A stretch of 64,000 nt of DNA, from positions 1 through 64,000 of the forward strand of contig JAXLYE010000014.1 of the NCBI GenBank assembly GCA_046351595.1. Reading direction: 5' to 3'. The notes beneath the pieces were generated by a model. That model ran no database searches and was not told the origin of the DNA. It saw only the letters and a program-made list of their open reading frames with translations. This document shows positions 1-7,596 of this stretch, in pieces (position 1 is the first letter of the stretch; every line of letters starts with the position of its first letter). A program made the position numbers and the translations under genes. Source of the DNA: JAXLYE01 sp046351595 (GTDB lineage Bacteria > Myxococcota_A > Polyangia > Palsa-1104 > JAEUJZ01).

Positions 1-195
1 GCGGCGCTCCTCGTCGTACCGGGCGCGCTTTTCCGGATCGCTCAGGAGCGCATACGCCGTCTGCACCACGCGGAACCGCTCCGCACTGCCGCGGCGATCG
101 GGGTGAGCCTCGCGAGCGCACCGACGATATGCGGACTTGATCTCCTCCGAAGAAGCCTGCGGTCCGATTCCCAAGACGCAGTAATGGTTCTCCAC
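1..195 (-). CDS. DnaJ (J-domain) protein, partial at window edge
   Basis: The minus strand from a GTG at 195 reads VENHYCVLGIGPQASSEEIK, then AYRRCAREAHPDRRG and a helix ending SDPEKRARYDEERR. This is a J-domain with its HPD tripeptide (here in EAHPDRR), which stimulates Hsp70 (DnaK) ATPase activity. Only the first 65 or so residues are inside the window, so the rest of the protein and its class are unknown. The start lies 2 bp after the stop codon of the upstream gene (198-200), so the two are almost certainly cotranscribed and translationally coupled. The open frame runs off the left edge without a stop. What is seen is the J-domain; the chaperone role follows from the family. Confidence 0.85.
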   Translation of the reverse strand, partial: MENHYCVLGIGPQASSEEIKSAYRRCAREAHPDRRGSAERFRVVQTAYALLSDPEKRARYDEERR

Positions 196-197
196 GA

Positions 198-1262
198 TTA
201 CCCCTCCAAGCCGCTTGCAGAATTCGGAGCTGCCTCCGGCTCTTGGGACGGTGGAGCGGCCTCCTTCCGGAAACTCTCCAAGAGCGTCTTCCAGCTCTCC
301 GGAGAGCTCAGCGCCTGCGCCAGCTCCAGCTCGGAGAGCGCGCGGAACCGCTTGGCCATCTGCTCCAGCGCATCCGCAGGCGGGCCGTTCGGCGAAGCCG
401 CGTCCGGTGCGGACGTCTGTGCCGCCGGAGCCGCCGGAAGCTGCGGCTGCGGCGACGCCGCCTGTGCCGCGTGCGGCGACGGCCACCTCTGGATGAGCGC
501 CACGCCGACGTCCTTCATGAGCGCGATCGCCGAGTGCCCGAGCCCCACGTAATCCGGCGGCGGCGGCGGCGGATGCTTCTGGTGCTTCTCGACGTGCGCG
601 ATGACGGAGTTCTGCAGCTCCATCAGGCCGTGGATCGTCGACTTGATCTGCGCGATGTCGCGGAACGCCGTCTGCGAGTGCAGCACCATGTTGCGCTGCA
701 TCTCCATCATCTCCCGCCGCATCAAGCGGTTCAGCAGGAACATCTCGCCGACCTCCTTGACGTAGGTCGAGTTGCGGATGAATTCCTGCTGCTTCTCCTC
801 CAGATCGAGCGCGTACAGGTGGCGGCGAAGCTCCGGGTCCTCTTCTTCCGAGAGCTCCGTCTCGCTCGGCTTCATCGCACGCGCCGTGAGGACCGGGGCG
901 GCTGCAGCCGAAGGGGACGGCGACGAAGCGGCCTTCCCAGCGCTTGCCGCGCTGGCGCCCGCGTAGCTGCTTGGACCCTGGAAGTTCAGCGTGAGCTGCC
1001 CCTGCGGTCCCTGCGCCTTCTCGCTGCGCGCGTTGATCACGAACGTCTGATCGTGGTTCGAGATCAGGCTGAAGCTCTCGTCGTAAAAAGACAGAAGGTA
1101 CGTCCCTGCGGGCGCGTCGTGAGGGGGCTCGCCGACGTGAAAGTAGTCTCCTTCCTCGATTGGGAATGTACGCACGTTGCCGTCGTGCAGCTGCATCTGC
1201 AGCCGGTAGTGGACGGCGTTCACGGGGGCAATGGCGCGGATTCGATCGCTCAGGTTCGGCAT
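198..1262 (-). CDS. Hypothetical protein with Ala/Pro-rich linkers
   Basis: A 354-residue protein that I do not recognise. The N-terminal 85 or so residues (MPNLSDRIRAIAPVNAVHYR onward) look like a compact beta-rich globular domain. An Ala/Ser-rich linker follows at roughly 95-130. A charged helical middle at roughly 135-225 (SETELSEEEDPELRRHLYAL, MRREMMEMQRNMVLHSQ) is probably coiled coil. A run of six prolines and a Pro/Ala-rich tail follow. No signal peptide or membrane segment is seen, so it is probably cytoplasmic. It is the first gene of a two-gene unit with the downstream J-domain gene (2 bp apart), which suggests a chaperone-adaptor or scaffold role, but that is only inference. The start lies 24 bp from the first unit of a phased repeat array. 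Confidence 0.7.
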   Translation of the reverse strand: MPNLSDRIRAIAPVNAVHYRLQMQLHDGNVRTFPIEEGDYFHVGEPPHDAPAGTYLLSFYDESFSLISNHDQTFVINARSEKAQGPQGQLTLNFQGPSSYAGASAASAGKAASSPSPSAAAAPVLTARAMKPSETELSEEEDPELRRHLYALDLEEKQQEFIRNSTYVKEVGEMFLLNRLMRREMMEMQRNMVLHSQTAFRDIAQIKSTIHGLMELQNSVIAHVEKHQKHPPPPPPDYVGLGHSAIALMKDVGVALIQRWPSPHAAQAASPQPQLPAAPAAQTSAPDAASPNGPPADALEQMAKRFRALSELELAQALSSPESWKTLLESFRKEAAPPSQEPEAAPNSASGLEG

Positions 1263-1285
1263 GAGAAAGACGATAGGTCCGCGAG

Positions 1286-1387
1286 CGTTGGGCGCTCGTT
1301 GGACTTGCGTTGGTCTTCACGCCGGGATCGTTGTTCCAGCGTTGGCCGATCGTTGGGCGGCGTTGCGGATCGTTGGCCCGCGTTGGC
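1286..1387 (-). repeat. Helically phased CGTTGG array (left arm)
   Basis: The word CGTTG(G) begins at 1286, 1297, 1308, 1329, 1340, 1351, 1361, 1371 and 1381, with a degenerate unit near 1319. Spacing is 10-11 bp, one helical turn. On the minus strand it reads CCAACG, the sense orientation of the gene that starts at 1262. It lies 24 bp upstream of that start codon. Coordinates were read by hand. Confidence 0.8.
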
Positions 1388-1392
1388 GGCGC

Positions 1393-1754
1393 GGTTTGCT
1401 AGCGGTTTGCTGCAAGTCGATGAAATTTGCTGCAAATCGCCTTGTGAACACCGCGCTCGATTTGCTGCAAAGGCGTGCTGCGGATTGGCAGCATGCCGAT
1501 CAAGCCGACTTGCAGCAAGCTGGGGCCGCCAACGTGCAGCAAGTGAGAACTTCCGGCTTGCTGCAAGCAGGTGCCGGTAACGCGAGTTCGGCGCTAACTG
1601 CTTGATATCTTGAAGATCAGGGCCTGGGGCATTGATGTCTCGTAGACCCTGCGTCAAGCCGGAAAACCCGACTGGCAGCAAGTTGGGAATGACGGCTTGC
1701 TGCAAGTCGCGTGGTGGGCCTGGCTACAAGCGGGCTCGGCGAGCTTGCTGCAAG
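1393..1754. repeat. 24-bp phased array of the near-palindrome CTTGC-W-GCAAG
   Basis: Centres of the 11-bp motif fall at 1466, 1490, 1514, 1538 and 1562, then at 1653, 1677, 1701, 1725 and 1749. Each run has exact 24-bp spacing. Extra copies sit at 1411 and 1431, and a half site near 1400. Perfect or near-perfect copies are CTTGCAGCAAG (1509-1519), CTTGCTGCAAG (1557-1567, 1696-1706, 1744-1754) and TTTGCTGCAAA (1426-1436). The 13 bases between motifs are not conserved. The two runs are 115 bp apart (1562 to 1677, or 91 bp from 1562 to 1653), so they lie in different reading frames, which argues against a coding repeat. Confidence 0.8.
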
Positions 1755-1781
1755 TCGGCGCCGCGACGCGGCCGTGCCCGC

Positions 1782-1852
1782 CAACGGTCGTTCACCAAAG
1801 GGCACCGAGGGGCCAACGAAAGGGCAACGCACATCCAACGCAAGACCAACGG
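1782..1852 (+). repeat. Helically phased CAACG array (right arm)
   Basis: Units begin at 1782, 1793, 1803, 1814, 1825, 1836 and 1847, spaced 11, 10, 11, 11, 11 and 11 bp. Clear copies are CAACGGTCGTT, CAACGAAAGGG, CAACGCACATC and CAACGCAAGAC; units 2 and 3 are degenerate (CACCA, CACCG). The array ends about 30 bp upstream of the ATG at 1885 and is in sense orientation for that gene. It is an inverted counterpart of the CGTTG array at 1286-1387. Confidence 0.8.
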
Positions 1853-1884
1853 GCGCGCGCGCCGGCCGTGCGCAGGCTGGGGGC

Positions 1885-2391
1885 ATGGAACCACGACTCT
1901 GTGTGCAGTGTAAAAAGCCTCTCACGTCCAAGCGCCGCGGCGTCTTCTGCGGCAAGCGATGCGTCTGGCGCGCCTGGCAGCAGCGCGCCATCGCCCGCGG
2001 CAGCGAAGCGCGGCAGCTGCCCCAGGCGACGCTGCCGCTCGGTGCGGAGGCGATCCTGCCGGCGGGCCCGGACCGGCTGCTTGTGGCCAATCAGCTCGCG
2101 CTGGTCCACCGTGCTCCGCCGGGCGCCTGCGGCTACCGTGTGGGGATCCAGCAGGGGCTGCGGCTCATGCGCTGGTTCCCGCCGGCCCGTTCCCGCACGC
2201 CGCCCATGTTCCGGCTGGAGCCGTTCGAGCGGCCCGAGGTGCCGCTGCGGGGCCTCTACGCGGTCGTCTACCTCGACGAGCGCTGCCTGCCGATCGGCGG
2301 GCCGCGCTTCACGGTCGCGCTGGAGCACGTCACCCGAGGGCTCATCCTCACCGACGGCGACCGCACGTACAAGCCGCGCCTGCGGTGGTAG
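1885..2391 (+). CDS. Hypothetical protein with N-terminal zinc-finger motif
   Basis: A 168-residue protein starting MEPRLCVQCKKPL. The first 30 residues carry CVQC and CGKRC, a C-x2-C...C-x3-C pattern typical of a small treble-clef or zinc-ribbon finger, followed by RAWQQR. The rest is a beta-rich domain with no family I can name. The open frame continues upstream to 1711, but that stretch lies inside the short-repeat spacer and has unnatural composition, so the ATG at 1885 is preferred. No good Shine-Dalgarno sequence is visible. No signal peptide is seen, so it is probably cytoplasmic and possibly nucleic-acid or protein binding. It is divergent from the minus-strand gene at 198-1262, with the repeat spacer between them. 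Confidence 0.65.
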   Translation: MEPRLCVQCKKPLTSKRRGVFCGKRCVWRAWQQRAIARGSEARQLPQATLPLGAEAILPAGPDRLLVANQLALVHRAPPGACGYRVGIQQGLRLMRWFPPARSRTPPMFRLEPFERPEVPLRGLYAVVYLDERCLPIGGPRFTVALEHVTRGLILTDGDRTYKPRLRW

Positions 2392-2422
2392 CGACTCAAA
2401 TGATGATTACTCGGTTAACTGC

Positions 2423-2446
2423 ATAAGCTCGCGCAAGCGAACTTAT
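2423..2446 (+). terminator. Hairpin with GNRA tetraloop, probable terminator
   Basis: ATAAGCTCGC (2423-2432) pairs with GCGAACTTAT (2437-2446), with one mismatch, around the loop GCAA. An A/T-rich stretch ending in CATTTT follows within 15 bases. It lies 32 bp after the stop of the zinc-finger gene in a locally AT-rich patch. It fits an intrinsic terminator, but could also be a 5' leader structure of the small gene at 2580. Confidence 0.45.
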
Positions 2447-2579
2447 CATTAATAGCATTTTAGATTGCTGCGCCTCGATGCAGGCTTGACGGGGCCTTCT
2501 GTCAATGGAAATGTCGGCACGGATTAGGCTTTCTTGGAAGCAAGAGCCTACGCTGTGTTCGCTTCGACAGGAGGACCCT

Positions 2580-2777
2580 ATGAAATCGCAGACCCAGGCG
2601 CTGCTTCGTTCAAACCTTAAGGATTGGGCCGCAAGCAGTGAGATCGACGGTCGTCCGCATGCGCCTAAGCAGCAGTCCGCGCGCATCAACAAGCCGGGCG
2701 CTGAATTGAAGTGCGGCTGCGGTCCGTGGAATGCGCTCCCAGCTTTACAGCCCCGGCCGCGCACTGCGCTCTCTTGA
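2580..2777 (+). CDS. Small peptide (65 aa), possible peptide precursor
   Basis: An ATG at 2580 follows a textbook ribosome site, AGGAGG, about 6 bases upstream. The 65-residue product begins MKSQTQALLRSNLKDWAASS. It has a polar, helix-prone first 40 residues and a distinct Cys/Gly/Pro-rich end starting near residue 43 with ELKCGCGPWNALPALQPRP. That leader-plus-core shape resembles precursors of ribosomally made modified peptides, but no known leader motif is recognised. No maturase gene is adjacent; the nearest gene, convergent and 9 bp away, encodes an ATPase fused to a POT-like transporter. Base composition upstream (2400-2580) is clearly lower in GC than the surroundings, as for a promoter or acquired DNA. 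The gene call rests on the ribosome site; the function is unknown. Confidence 0.5.
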   Translation: MKSQTQALLRSNLKDWAASSEIDGRPHAPKQQSARINKPGAELKCGCGPWNALPALQPRPRTALS

Positions 2778-2785
2778 TTAGACGA

Positions 2786-5317
2786 TTAGCCGGATAGACC
2801 GATACGGCTGCGCGTGCGAATCGTTTGAAGCAGGCGGTCCCAGCCCGCTCTGCTGGCCCATACGGCAAGCAGGACGGACATCGCTGACAGGAGGGCGACC
2901 CCGACCCATGAAGGATTCGGCAACAGCTTCGGGATCCAGACCGCGATGCCGATGAGGAAGTAGTACGCGCCCATCGTGCTGCACTGCAGGCCCGAGGGAG
3001 CAAGGGCCGCGGCGAGGCTCATCGACACCGGGACGATGAGCAGCTCCGCGGTCGAGAGCACGAGGTAGTCGGACAGCGGCGCTGCGGCCGCGGACGGCCG
3101 CAGCAGCATCCGCAAGAACAGCAGCGCCAGGAGGGCCAGCGCGGCGATCACGCGGAGTGTGACGTGCGGGCGCAGGCGCCTGCGCGCGGCGAGCCACTCC
3201 CACGCCATGAACAGGGGCGCTACCAGCAGGACGAACAGCGTCGTGATGGTGTCGAGCGACAGGCTCTGGAGGATCACGTCCATGCCGCTCAAAGGCCGGG
3301 TCGCGGTGGCGTGCGTCGGCTCGGGGCTCCAGCGGCCGTAGGCATAGAACCCGGTCCAGAACAGGAAGGACACGAGGCCGAGGAGCGCGAGCTTTTGGGT
3401 CTGCTGGTGGCTCTGCTCGATGAAGCTGGGGGTTGCGGAGGACGGAGTCTGGTGCACGAGGCGCGTCCGCTCGAAGGCGTGCCGCGCCGTGGCCAGCAGG
3501 CCGATGGCGATGGCGTAGCCGACGGAGGCCGCCAGGAGCGGACCAGCCCAGCCGTACGACTGGAGCAGCGATGTCCCGACCAGGGGACCGAGCAGGCCGC
3601 CAGCGTTCACGACGAAGTAGAAGGCCATGAACGCGGTGCTGATCCGCCGGTCGGCTTGTGGGAACAGGCTGCTGAGCAGCACGGCCTGGTGGGGGCGGCA
3701 GATGGACTGGCCCGCGGCTACCAGGCCTACGGACGCAAGGGCCAGCGCGCTGGAGCCGATGAAGGAGTCGGCCAGAAGGAGCAGCGCGCCGGTCAGGATG
3801 CAGCCGAAGCCGCCGAGCGAGATGGAGACGGACTCGAGGCGCTGCCGGTCCGCAAAAAGGCCACTCGGTAGGGCCAAGACGAAGGCCAGGCCGTAGAGGA
3901 ACTGGATGGCGGACTCGAAGGGGTAGGCGCGCTGGTGCCAGTACGTCGGGAGGAGCTGGCTGAGGAGGAAGCTGGAGAAGGAGCTGAAGAGGATGGTCAA
4001 TAGAAGGCTGTTGAGGCGGAGGGCTCGCTCGCGGGCGTCGACGCGGCGGCTGGCGCGCAGGAATTCGGCGCTCTGCGGCTCGAGGAGCGACTGCCGGTCG
4101 GCCCAGGCTTGTGCTTCGCGCAGCTCTTCGCCGTAGAGGACGAAGGCGTCTTTGCGGCCGAACTCGATCCAGCGCTGGGTCTGATCCTTGAGCCACAGGG
4201 CCGGGTCGAGCTTCGCGGGCTGGGTCTGGGGGACCCAGCTTGCGTCGAAGACCGACGAGAAGATGGGGTTGCGCAGGGCCAGGCGCGGCGGCTCACCGGG
4301 CACGCGCTGCTCTTTGGCGAGGCCGCAGAGGCGCAGCTCCAGGTGGCTCGGGTCGTTGCCACGGGCTGGGATCTTCTCCCCCTGCAGGAGTCGCCGATAG
4401 AGCGCCAGGCGGCGCTGCACCCGGTGCGGCTGGCCGACGCAGAAGCGGCGCTCGACCTCCAGGAGGTTCTCCTGCTCGCGGCCGAGGCTGCCCAGGAAGA
4501 TCTCGCGCACCAGGCGGTCCACCAGCGCGGGGACGAGCGCGGCGGCGTCGACCTCGCGATCAAACAGCTCCTTGCACAGGCGGTGCGTGAGGTATGGGTG
4601 CCCTTGGGTCCAGTGGTAGATGCGGGCGAGCGTCGCCTCGGCCTCGGGGCCGTGGTGGGCGAAGAACGGAAGGAATCCGTCGCGCACGGGCTCCCAGGTG
4701 AAGTCCTCCAGCGCGATGCCGCGCGCGACGTTGAAGGGCGTCCTGCGCTCGTCCTGAATCAGCTCGGTGGGGGTGCAGACACCGCTCAGACAGAAGCTGA
4801 GCCGCCGGTAGAGCGGGGTGCGATCGCGGTCGTTCACGTAGGAGCGGATCGCGGTCAGGAAGCCGTCGGCCACCGGGCCGGGCATCTTGAGGAAGCTCTC
4901 GACCTCGTCGAGGAAGAGGACCAGCGGCGTGTCTACAAGGCGCAAGGCTTCCTGTAGGAAGCGGGTGAAGCGCTGGGTCGGAGGGCGCCGCGCGTACCGT
5001 GCGAAGAGGGACTCCGCGAACTCGCTCTTTTGGCCCAGGCACATCGCGATCTCGCAGGCCAGCGTGAGGTACCAGTCATCGGTTGTCCCCTCGAAGGCGA
5101 AGGCGCCCATGTCGAGCTTGACGCAGCGCGTTCCCTGCGCCGAGAGCTTGCGCATCGTCCGGGTCACGAGGCTCGTCTTGCCGGTCTGGCGGGAGGCCAG
5201 GACGTAAGCGTACTCGCTGCGCTGCAGGGCGTGCAGCAGCTCCTCGTCGGCGGGACGCTCGATGTAGAGGTCTCCCTCCTTGAGCGCGCCGAAGGTCGAC
5301 AGGGTCGGCTGCGTCAC
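2786..5317 (-). CDS. AAA-like ATPase fused to POT/MFS-type transporter
   Basis: An 843-residue fusion. Residues 1 to about 430 are an AAA-like (PF14516/AAA_35-type) STAND-related ATPase: an N-terminal GALKEGDLYIERPADEELL segment, Walker A SRQTGKTS (about 42-49), Walker B PLVLFLDEVESFL (about 131-143) and the family's closing LALRNPIFSSVFDASWV (about 346-362). Residues from about 436 to 815 form 11-12 hydrophobic helices with MFS/POT character (FLYGLAFVLALPSGLFADRQ, AGQSICRPHQAVLLSSLFPQ). The ATPase domain is usually joined to WD40 or enzymatic effectors; a membrane carrier in that place is unusual. The GTG start at 5317 overlaps the TGA of the upstream ATPase gene (GTGA), so the two are translationally coupled. 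Substrate and direction of transport cannot be told. Confidence 0.8.
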   Translation of the reverse strand: MTQPTLSTFGALKEGDLYIERPADEELLHALQRSEYAYVLASRQTGKTSLVTRTMRKLSAQGTRCVKLDMGAFAFEGTTDDWYLTLACEIAMCLGQKSEFAESLFARYARRPPTQRFTRFLQEALRLVDTPLVLFLDEVESFLKMPGPVADGFLTAIRSYVNDRDRTPLYRRLSFCLSGVCTPTELIQDERRTPFNVARGIALEDFTWEPVRDGFLPFFAHHGPEAEATLARIYHWTQGHPYLTHRLCKELFDREVDAAALVPALVDRLVREIFLGSLGREQENLLEVERRFCVGQPHRVQRRLALYRRLLQGEKIPARGNDPSHLELRLCGLAKEQRVPGEPPRLALRNPIFSSVFDASWVPQTQPAKLDPALWLKDQTQRWIEFGRKDAFVLYGEELREAQAWADRQSLLEPQSAEFLRASRRVDARERALRLNSLLLTILFSSFSSFLLSQLLPTYWHQRAYPFESAIQFLYGLAFVLALPSGLFADRQRLESVSISLGGFGCILTGALLLLADSFIGSSALALASVGLVAAGQSICRPHQAVLLSSLFPQADRRISTAFMAFYFVVNAGGLLGPLVGTSLLQSYGWAGPLLAASVGYAIAIGLLATARHAFERTRLVHQTPSSATPSFIEQSHQQTQKLALLGLVSFLFWTGFYAYGRWSPEPTHATATRPLSGMDVILQSLSLDTITTLFVLLVAPLFMAWEWLAARRRLRPHVTLRVIAALALLALLFLRMLLRPSAAAAPLSDYLVLSTAELLIVPVSMSLAAALAPSGLQCSTMGAYYFLIGIAVWIPKLLPNPSWVGVALLSAMSVLLAVWASRAGWDRLLQTIRTRSRIGLSG

Positions 5318-6717
5318 TGCGCGCGGCTTCCGAAATAGTCTGCGTAGAGCGGACAGCGCAGGCGGTAGCGCCCGCGTGTCTCGGTTTCCGCGAGGACTCC
5401 CTTCTGCAAGAGACGCCAGGCTGGCTCTGGGGGCAGAGAGACGCCTTGCTGCGCCTCCTGGAGGAGCGTCACCAGTGGCTTGGGCCAGGTGCCGAGAGCT
5501 TCCAGGCGTTCCAGCTCCTGGCTCAAGTCTTCCAGGTGATCGGTGAACGCGGCGAACTGGCGACGGCTCGGCTGGTACTGCGCCAGCTCTGCGTCGAGGG
5601 AGCGGCCCTGCACGGCGGCCTGGAAGATCGCCGTCCGGCAAAGGAGCAGGTTCCAGCCCACGAGCTCACCGAGCCGATCGCAGGCAGGCGCCGTCGCTTC
5701 GATGGCGTGTAGGTCTGCGAGCTGCGCGATCTCGCGGGCGCTGGTGCACGAGACGTCGATGCGCTGCGCCTTGGTCCACAGCGGCGACTGCCCGCCGAGC
5801 GGGAAGAGCCGCGGCGGCAGCAGGCTCTCAAGGACGATGCGCAGCGCGCCGAGGAAACGATCCTCCTGCCAGGCACGCAGCATGTTGAAGACATCGTCTT
5901 GGAACGGACAGCCCGCCAATCGATCGACGTCCGCGAGGACCAGCGCGAGCGGCAGCGTAGGAGCGTCCGAGCCCGTCGACGGGATCAGGTGCTGAATGAC
6001 CAGCTCGCGCAGCTTCTGCTTGGCCAGGACCGGCCGGCTCCACAGGGGATCGAGGAGCTGCTGCGTCGCTTCGGCCGACCGACCGTCCGCCTCAAGCAGC
6101 AGCCGGCCAAGCTCCTTGAGGCCGGCGTCGAGCGCGGCGATGGGCGGCTCGGCGAGCGGGCGCAGGCTGATCCGCAGCGTGCGGCCGAGCGGCGCGCTCC
6201 CGGCCACCGAGATCGCGCTGGCGACCGTGTGGTCAATCAGGGTGCGCTTGCCGGAGCCCGGGGGACCAAAGACCACGACCGGGCGCCTGGCGGACTGCAG
6301 GCAGCTCAAGAGGACCCGTTCCTCCGCCGGGCGAGGCACGTAGCAGGCCGGGTCATAGGCCGCGCCGGGCGCGGGGGGCAGGGGACGAGGGGACGCGGCA
6401 TGCTGCGGAAGGACGGGCATCAGGAGGCGCCAGCCCTCGCGGCCCTGCGTATGCAGGTAGCGGGGGCTGCTCACGTCGTCGCCGAGCGCCTCGCGCACGC
6501 TGCTCAGGCAGGCGCGGATGGTGACGTCTTCGACCTTGCATCCCCAGACCTCGGCGCGGAGCTCGGCCTTGGTGACGAGGCGGCCGTCGGCGGCGCGCTC
6601 CAGGAAGTAGGCCAGCACCGCGAGCGGCATCCCCGGGAGGTCGACGGGCCGTGTGCCGCGCAGGATCCGCTTCTCGGCGGTATCGAGCACAAAGTCCCCG
6701 AACGAAAGCAGCGCCAT
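5314..6717 (-). CDS. Winged-helix (OmpR/CadC-type) DNA-binding ATPase
   Basis: A 467-residue protein. Residues 1-100 are a transcriptional regulator winged helix of the OmpR C-terminal class: LLSFGDFVLDTAEKRIL, then LRAEVWGCKVEDVTIRACLS as recognition region, and the wing YLHTQGREGWRL. After a Pro-rich linker comes an NTPase domain with Walker A GPPGSGKR (151-158) and Walker B LALVLADVDRLAG (about 257-269). No receiver domain and no membrane helix are present. It resembles SARP/CadC-like regulators joined to a STAND ATPase. It overlaps the downstream ATPase-transporter gene by 4 bp, so the two probably act together, perhaps as ligand-responsive regulator and transporter. The start at 6717 is chosen because the winged-helix domain begins there; upstream codons come from low-complexity spacer. 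Confidence 0.75.
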   Translation of the reverse strand: MALLSFGDFVLDTAEKRILRGTRPVDLPGMPLAVLAYFLERAADGRLVTKAELRAEVWGCKVEDVTIRACLSSVREALGDDVSSPRYLHTQGREGWRLLMPVLPQHAASPRPLPPAPGAAYDPACYVPRPAEERVLLSCLQSARRPVVVFGPPGSGKRTLIDHTVASAISVAGSAPLGRTLRISLRPLAEPPIAALDAGLKELGRLLLEADGRSAEATQQLLDPLWSRPVLAKQKLRELVIQHLIPSTGSDAPTLPLALVLADVDRLAGCPFQDDVFNMLRAWQEDRFLGALRIVLESLLPPRLFPLGGQSPLWTKAQRIDVSCTSAREIAQLADLHAIEATAPACDRLGELVGWNLLLCRTAIFQAAVQGRSLDAELAQYQPSRRQFAAFTDHLEDLSQELERLEALGTWPKPLVTLLQEAQQGVSLPPEPAWRLLQKGVLAETETRGRYRLRCPLYADYFGSRAQ

Positions 6718-6840
6718 GGTCCCCCGTGTCCGTCGCTCCGCGGCGACGGTTCGCGACAGAGTACACCGGACCCGGCGCCTGGGGATCTCCGGCCGCATGA
6801 AAAATCGTTGAACTTGCACCAACGATCGCCCGGATCGCGC

Positions 6841-6917
6841 CAACGATAGGCCAACGATAGGGCAACGATGGGCCAACGATAGGGCGACGATCGGGCAACG
6901 CAGGGGCAACGATCGGC
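6841..6917 (+). repeat. Seven-unit 11-bp tandem array, consensus CAACGATNGGS
   Basis: Seven consecutive 11-bp units start at 6841: CAACGATAGGC, CAACGATAGGG, CAACGATGGGC, CAACGATAGGG, CGACGATCGGG, CAACGCAGGGG, CAACGATCGGC. A further single copy sits at 6820. The array lies 55 bp upstream of the methyltransferase start at 6973, in sense orientation. It is 124 bp upstream of the divergent winged-helix ATPase gene. Confidence 0.9.
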
Positions 6918-6972
6918 CGGCGCGGCGACGGCGATTCGCCAAGCCTGCGATCCTGCGCTAAAGCGAGCCGGC

Positions 6973-7596
6973 ATGCAGTCCATGGATTCCGCCGAGAGAG
7001 CCGCCGCGCTCACCCTGCGCGACTACGATCGCGCGGCCGAGGAGTACTGGGCCTGCACAAAAGAACAGGCGCTCACAGACGACTACGACTGGTTCCTGTC
7101 CTTCCTGGAAGGCCCCGGTCCCTTCGACCTCCTGGATCTGGGCTGCGGCCCCGGACGGGATCTGCGGAACCTGCGGCAGCGCGGGCACCGCGTCGTAGGG
7201 CTGGACGGATCGCGGGCCATGGTTGCCCTGGCGCGGCGCCACGCCGGCGGCCCGGTGCTGCACCAGAACTTCCTGTCGCTGCGCCTGCGCGCCTTGCGCT
7301 TCCACGGCGTCTTCGCCAGCGCCTCCCTGTTCCATGTCCCGCCCGAGGCGCTGCCGGAGGTGCTCGCGCGCCTGCACGCCACGCTCAGGCCGGGCGGCGT
7401 GCTGTACTGCCTCAACCCGCGCGGTCGCGGCCAGCGCGGCTGGGCCGGCGACCGATACTGCACCTACCACAGCCTGACGGGTTGGCGCCGGCTGCTACGG
7501 GCCGCGGGCTTTCGCGAGCGCGGGTGCGAGCTCAGGCCCAAGGGGGCGGCTGGAGCTGAGCAACGGTGGGTGGCGTCCGTATTTCAGAAGGGGTGA
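6973..7596 (+). CDS. Class I SAM-dependent methyltransferase
   Basis: A 207-residue protein with the class I methyltransferase fold. Motif I is FDLLDLGCGPGRD (about residues 51-63), followed by a motif II region ending VVGLDGS with an acidic residue for the ribose, and the late motif LRPGGVLYCLNPRG. The substrate is not evident; the small size and YDRAAEEYW start resemble UbiE/BioC-like small-molecule methyltransferases. Either the ATG at 6973 or the one at 6982 could be used. It is divergent from the winged-helix ATPase operon, with the 11-bp tandem array in the shared spacer. It may belong to that system, but it could equally be an independent gene. Confidence 0.8.
   Translation: MQSMDSAERAAALTLRDYDRAAEEYWACTKEQALTDDYDWFLSFLEGPGPFDLLDLGCGPGRDLRNLRQRGHRVVGLDGSRAMVALARRHAGGPVLHQNFLSLRLRALRFHGVFASASLFHVPPEALPEVLARLHATLRPGGVLYCLNPRGRGQRGWAGDRYCTYHSLTGWRRLLRAAGFRERGCELRPKGAAGAEQRWVASVFQKG

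Noticed and set aside
1461..1754. A CRISPR-like array, because repeats alternate with variable spacers at fixed 24-bp length
   Set aside because: Repeats are only 11 bp and spacers 13 bp, far too short for CRISPR; no cas genes are present; the repeat is palindromic and degenerate.
1250..2090. Open frames on the minus strand with LAASRxxx octapeptide repeats
   Set aside because: The 24-bp DNA period gives the octapeptide in any frame; the two runs are in different frames, no ribosome site fits, and composition is unlike neighbouring genes.
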